A DNA stretch of 64,000 nucleotides. Origin: DASPWW01 sp963841715. GTDB lineage: Bacteria > Actinomycetota > Thermoleophilia > Solirubrobacterales > 70-9. Position numbers and translations under genes: made by a program. Shown here in pieces: positions 57,991 through 64,000 of the stretch (position 1 is the first letter of the stretch; the number at the start of each line of letters is the position of its first letter). The DNA lies in the NCBI GenBank assembly GCA_963841715.1, contig CAWJDP010000004.1, positions 372,001 to 436,000 on the forward strand, written 5' to 3'. A model generated the notes under the pieces. It ran no database searches, had not been told where the DNA came from, and worked only from the letters and a program-made list of their open reading frames with translations.

Positions 57991-58317
57991 ATGAGCGGAT
58001 TCCGCAAGGCGGCCCGATGGCTGCTTGCCAGCCTGCCCGGGGCCCTGGGGCTCCTCGTCGCGGCGGGCATCGGGTTCGGATACGCGGCAACGAACGGCAA
58101 CGACCCGTCGCCGACCGCGCCGCAGGCGCAACGGGGACAGCAGGCCGTTCCCAGCAGGGCCAGGCCCCGCGGCAGGGCCGGCAGGGGATGATGCCCCCCG
58201 CCGCCGTGCGACGGCAAGGGCAAGGGCAAGTCGCGGTCAAAGTCGCAGGTGCCGGGGAGGAGCCCGCAGGGGATGCCCCCGCCCCCCGCCCGGAGCGTCG
58301 GTGACGCCCGGCGGTAG
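57991..58317 (+). pseudogene. Small Gln/Gly/Pro-rich membrane-anchored protein with two frameshifts
   Basis: ATG 57991 gives MSGFRKAARWLLASLPGALG, continuing into a hydrophobic helix (about 11-33), then a PQAQRGQQ tail. The composition continues in the next frame as GRSQQGQAPRQGRQGMMPP and then in a third as PPPCDGKGKGKSRSKSQVPG and RSPQGMPPPPARSVGDARR, ending at TAG 58315-58317. Each piece repeats the Q-G-M-P-P theme, so one coding sequence was split by two indels, one at a run of C. Sequencing error is as likely as decay. The rest of 57947-58422 holds only the terminator and next promoter. Confidence 0.45.
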
Positions 58318-58362
58318 CAGCGGCGGTCAGTACTCGCGTCGATCGAGATCGACCAGCCGGAC

Positions 58363-58392
58363 AAGGGCTCCCCGTTCGCTGGGGGCCCTTTT
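58363..58392 (+). terminator. Intrinsic terminator before the ThDP decarboxylase operon
   Basis: AAGGGCTCCCC pairs with GGGGGCCCTT over a 9-base loop, with one G-T pair, and ends in a TTTT run; the only classical terminator in the window. Confidence 0.7.
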
Positions 58393-58407
58393 GCCGCCTG
58401 CCGGATA

Positions 58408-58413
58408 TAGGCT
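58408..58413 (+). promoter_or_regulatory. Possible -10 TAGGCT for the decarboxylase-dehydrogenase operon
   Basis: TAGGCT lies 9 bases before GTG 58423, giving a leader of two or three bases. Confidence 0.35.
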
Positions 58414-58422
58414 CACTGCCGC

Positions 58423-60021
58423 GTGACAACGGTCCGCGAAGCCACCTACGACCTCTTCCGCGCGCACGGGATGACGACGATGTTCGGGAATCCCGGCTCG
58501 ACCGAGCTCGGGATGCTCGCCGACTTCCCGGACGACTTCACCTACGTGCTCGGGCTCCAGGAGGCCGTCGTCGTCGGGATGGCCGACGGCTACTCGCAGG
58601 CGAGCGGGCGCCCGACGCTCGTCAACCTCCACACGGCGCCGGGGGTCGGCAACGCGATGGGCGCGATCTTCAACGCCCAGGCGAACCACTCGCCGCTCGT
58701 GATCACGGCCGGTCAGCAGCACCGCGCGGTGATCACGATGCAGGCGAACCTGACCAACCGCGACGCGACGCGGATGCCCCAGGCGATGGTCAAGTGGAGC
58801 TACGAGCCGCCCCGCGCCGAGGACGTGCCCGCGGCGCTGGCGCGCGCTACCGCGATGTCGACGCTTCCCCCGAGGGGCCCGACGTTCGTGTCGATCCCGA
58901 TGGACGACTGGAGGGCCGAGGTCGACGACGAGGCAACCGGGCACGCGATCGCGCGCTCGGTGACCGGTCGCGCCGCCGCCGGCCCCGAGGCCGTCCGCGA
59001 GCTCGCCGGGCGCCTCGACTCCGCAGCCAGCCCGGTGCTGATCGCGGGGCCGGACATCGACGCGAGCGGGGCCTGGGATCAGGCCGTCGAGCTCGCCGAG
59101 CGCCAGCGCCTGCCCGTGTGGGCGATCCCCGCGCCGGGCGGTGGTCGGCTCGGCTTCCCGGAGGGACACGAGAGCTTCCAGGGCATCCTGCCGCCGGCGA
59201 TCGGCCCGGCGACCGAAGCTCTCGCGGGCCACGACCTCGTGCTCGTCGTCGGCGCCTCGGTGTTCAGCTACTACCCCTACATCCCCGGCCCCCTGCTCCC
59301 GGACGGCGCCTCTCTGGTCCAGATCACGAGCGACCCCGACGAGGCCGCGCGCGCTCCGATGGGCGACGCGATCGTCGCCGACGTCAAGCTCACGCTCGAC
59401 GCGCTGCTCGGCGAGCTCGACCAGTCGACCCGCGACGCGCCCGCGCCGCGGCCGGCGCCGGACGACCCGCCCGACTCGGACCCGATCAGCGGCACCGAGG
59501 CGATGGCCGTCCTTCGCAACGTCTTCCCCGACGACGGGATCGCGGTCGTCGAGTCGCCGTCGAGCACCGGCGCGCTCCGCAACCAACTCCGCATATCTAG
59601 ACCCGCGAGTTACTTCTTCGCCGCCGGCGGCGGGCTCGGCTACGGAATCCCGGCGGCGATCGGGGTCCAGCTCGCGCAGCCCGACCGGCCGGTCATCTGC
59701 GTGATCGGCGAGGGCTCGGCCCAGTACGCGATCTCGGGGCTGTTCACGGCGGTCGGCTATTCGGTTCCGGTGACGTTCCTCGTTCTTCGCAACGCCGAGT
59801 ACGCGATCCTGAAGTGGTTCGCGACCTTCGAGCAGGTCGTCGGCGCGCCGGGGCTCGAGCTGCCGAAGCTCGACACGGCCGAGATCGCCGACGGCTACGG
59901 GGTCAACTCCCGCCGCGTCGAGGGCGCGGACGCGCTCCGCGACGCGCTCATCGAGGCGATCTCCTCCGACGCCCCGGAGCTCGTCGAGGTCGGCGTTGCC
60001 CCGGGGATGTGGCTGACCTGA
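58423..60021 (+). CDS. ThDP-dependent 2-oxoacid decarboxylase, benzoylformate decarboxylase-like
   Basis: A 532-residue ThDP enzyme closest to benzoylformate decarboxylase. The active-site residues align with the Pseudomonas enzyme: FGNPGSTE gives S26, LGLQEA gives E47, NLHTAPG gives H70. The second catalytic His (H281 there, FRYHQY) is replaced by Tyr284 in FSYYPYIPG. The ThDP-binding segment IGEGSAQY to RNAEYAILKWF is atypical (GEG, R-N). So it may decarboxylate another 2-oxoacid or carboligate. The operon partner, 19 bases later, is an FAD/Fe-S 2-hydroxyacid dehydrogenase. Confidence 0.88.
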   Translation: MTTVREATYDLFRAHGMTTMFGNPGSTELGMLADFPDDFTYVLGLQEAVVVGMADGYSQASGRPTLVNLHTAPGVGNAMGAIFNAQANHSPLVITAGQQHRAVITMQANLTNRDATRMPQAMVKWSYEPPRAEDVPAALARATAMSTLPPRGPTFVSIPMDDWRAEVDDEATGHAIARSVTGRAAAGPEAVRELAGRLDSAASPVLIAGPDIDASGAWDQAVELAERQRLPVWAIPAPGGGRLGFPEGHESFQGILPPAIGPATEALAGHDLVLVVGASVFSYYPYIPGPLLPDGASLVQITSDPDEAARAPMGDAIVADVKLTLDALLGELDQSTRDAPAPRPAPDDPPDSDPISGTEAMAVLRNVFPDDGIAVVESPSSTGALRNQLRISRPASYFFAAGGGLGYGIPAAIGVQLAQPDRPVICVIGEGSAQYAISGLFTAVGYSVPVTFLVLRNAEYAILKWFATFEQVVGAPGLELPKLDTAEIADGYGVNSRRVEGADALRDALIEAISSDAPELVEVGVAPGMWLT

Positions 60022-60040
60022 GCCGGAGGATCTAGAGGCG

Positions 60041-62951
<2,911 letters not shown>

Positions 62952-62971
<20 letters not shown>

Positions 62972-63713
62972 GCTCCTCGGCGAACCGCTCCATCGAGCGC
63001 CGATGGAGCAGCAGCCCATAGCTGATCCGCGAGACCCCGAGCTCGGCAAGCGCCGCCCGAGGCGGCGCGTTCGGGAGGGCGAGCGCGTTGACGGGGCCAC
63101 CCGCGCCGGAGACGAACTGCTCGAGGGCCGGTCGCTCCCAGAGCAGGATCGGGAAAACGCAGTCGGCGCCGGCGTCGAGATAGGCGCGGGCGCGCTCGAG
63201 CGCCTCACCGACGAGGCGCTCCTGCCCTTCCTCCTCGCCGAGGTGGGCCAAAAAGACGTCGATCCGGGCGTTGACGACGAGCGGGTAGCCGAGCGCGTCG
63301 GCCGCGGCGCGGACCTCCCCGAGCCACGCGGCGTGGCGGGACGGATCCCTCGGCTGCTCCGTCGAGTGGTCGGTGTCCTCGAGGTTGCAGCCCGCGGCCC
63401 CGGCGTCGCGTAGAGCGGCTACGAGCTCGGCCGGCTTCATCCGGTAACCGGCCTCGGCGTCGACGGTGACCGGAATCTCGACCGCGGCGGCGATTCGTGC
63501 CGCGGCGGCGAGCATCTCCCCGGCGGGAGCGCCCTGATGGTCCTCGAACCCGAGCGCCGCCGCGACCCCGGCGCTCGTCGTCGCCACGACCGGGAAGCCG
63601 GCGTCCGCCACGGCGCCCGCCGTTGCGGCGTCCCAGGCATTGGGCAAGAGCAAGGGCTCGCCCGGGACATGGAGCGATCGCAGCCGCTCGCAGTCGGCGG
63701 TGAGATCGGCCAT
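62952..63713 (-). CDS. Isocitrate lyase/PEP-mutase-family protein
   Basis: A 253-residue TIM-barrel protein of the PEP mutase/2-methylisocitrate lyase group. LLLPNAWDAATAGAVADAGF, VVATTSAGVAAALGF, VTVDAEAGYR with the metal-binding acids and GCNLEDTDHS are conserved, while the lyase signature KKCGH is absent, so it is a PEP-mutase-like C-C or P-C enzyme of unknown substrate. It overlaps the end of the dehydrogenase gene by 20 bases, convergent. Confidence 0.88.
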
Positions 63714-63726
63714 GTGCCGGTCCCGC

Positions 63727-64000
63727 CTACCCGCTTGAGGTCGGTACCCGAGGCCGGCCCGCATCAGGGCCGCCGCGCGAGTAGTCGCGGAACCGGCGCT
63801 CGAAGTCCGGCCACCACGGCGGCTCCGGGCGCTCGGTTCCGCCGCCGCCGTCGTCGTCGTCGCCATCGTCCGGCACCCGCAGGACCAGATACGCCGTGGC
63901 GCTCAACAGGACCGCTACCCACAGCAGCGTGAGGATGAACGAGTTCGCCGTCGGCGCCGGCCACGCGAGGCTGCCCGCCAACGCTCCGGCGTCGGCGAAG
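63727..64000 (-). CDS. C-terminal part of a membrane protein, cut by window edge
   Basis: The leftward frame is open from the window end to TGA/TAG at 63727; at least 90 codons are present. The visible part has one hydrophobic helix (SFILTLLWVAVLLSATAYLV), an acidic Gly-rich linker and PPWWPDFERRFRDYSRGG. A TTG at 63981 could start an 84-residue protein, but no stop separates it from the edge, so it is probably the end of a larger membrane protein. It is 13 bases upstream of the PEP-mutase-family gene on the same strand. Confidence 0.6.
   Translation of the reverse strand, partial: FADAGALAGSLAWPAPTANSFILTLLWVAVLLSATAYLVLRVPDDGDDDDGGGGTERPEPPWWPDFERRFRDYSRGGPDAGRPRVPTSSG

Overview
The window is one continuous stretch of very G+C-rich chromosome with short intergenic gaps, many 4-base stop/start overlaps, GTG and TTG starts and a strong G/C bias at third codon positions. 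The gene set points to Actinomycetota: a fused PafB-PafC WYL regulator, an Lhr helicase next to a nei-type gene, a DUF2342 metalloprotease, an AdnA-like helicase-nuclease, a polyprenol-phosphate-mannose synthase type glycosyltransferase and a PAC2-family protein. A deep-branching class such as Thermoleophilia is my guess; no rRNA or tRNA is present to test it. I see no CRISPR array, IS element, phage gene or tRNA.

Layout. 1-6139: edge-truncated BtrH-like protein, membrane protein, PAP2 phosphatase overlapping ychF, a two-domain murein enzyme and an AttH/CrtC-like lipocalin protein. 6140-13521: a SnoaL-like gene remnant, aldehyde dehydrogenase, amino-acid permease, msrA, a membrane-anchored PCMT-like methyltransferase, DUF899, fumC and a lipoprotein. 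13565-24607: ileS, thioredoxin, glycosyltransferase, polX, otsB, two half-size TauE/SafE proteins with arfB, a YhaM-like OB-HD protein and a PAC2 protein. 24625-33858: AdnA-like helicase/nuclease, an IMPase-DUF2342 pair, a small basic coiled-coil protein with an unusual promoter, a structured 3' region, mrp, ferredoxin and two NAD(P)-fold proteins. 33925-40370: groESL under a CIRCE operator, SRPBCC, ASCH, pcm and Crp/Fnr genes, an ABC exporter and a collapsed nei pseudogene. 40375-49022: lhr, the complete dTDP-rhamnose operon rfbADBC and a PPOX protein. 49064-64000: penicillin-acylase-type hydrolase, metallo-beta-lactamase-fold protein, pafBC, a CDF-like protein with a degenerate metal site, galM-like, a second YhaM-like protein, an SDR, a frameshifted small gene, a two-gene 2-hydroxyacid/2-oxoacid operon, a PEP-mutase-family protein and an edge-truncated membrane protein.

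Working together: rfbADBC make dTDP-L-rhamnose for the envelope. PafBC, the AdnA-like protein, PolX and Lhr form a DNA-damage theme. The ThDP decarboxylase and FAD/Fe-S dehydrogenase look like consecutive steps from a D-2-hydroxyacid through a 2-oxoacid to an aldehyde.

The strongest window-wide signal is regulatory. A TANNNT-type -10 hexamer lies exactly 6 or 7 bases before the start codon of at least a dozen genes on both strands, which predicts leaderless mRNAs. Genes with real Shine-Dalgarno sequences (trxA, msrA, groES, groEL, ferredoxin, aldehyde dehydrogenase, dehydrogenase) form a separate class. Gene decay is also visible: at least two, probably four, gene remnants, plus short palindromes or repeats inserted in frame inside coding sequences.
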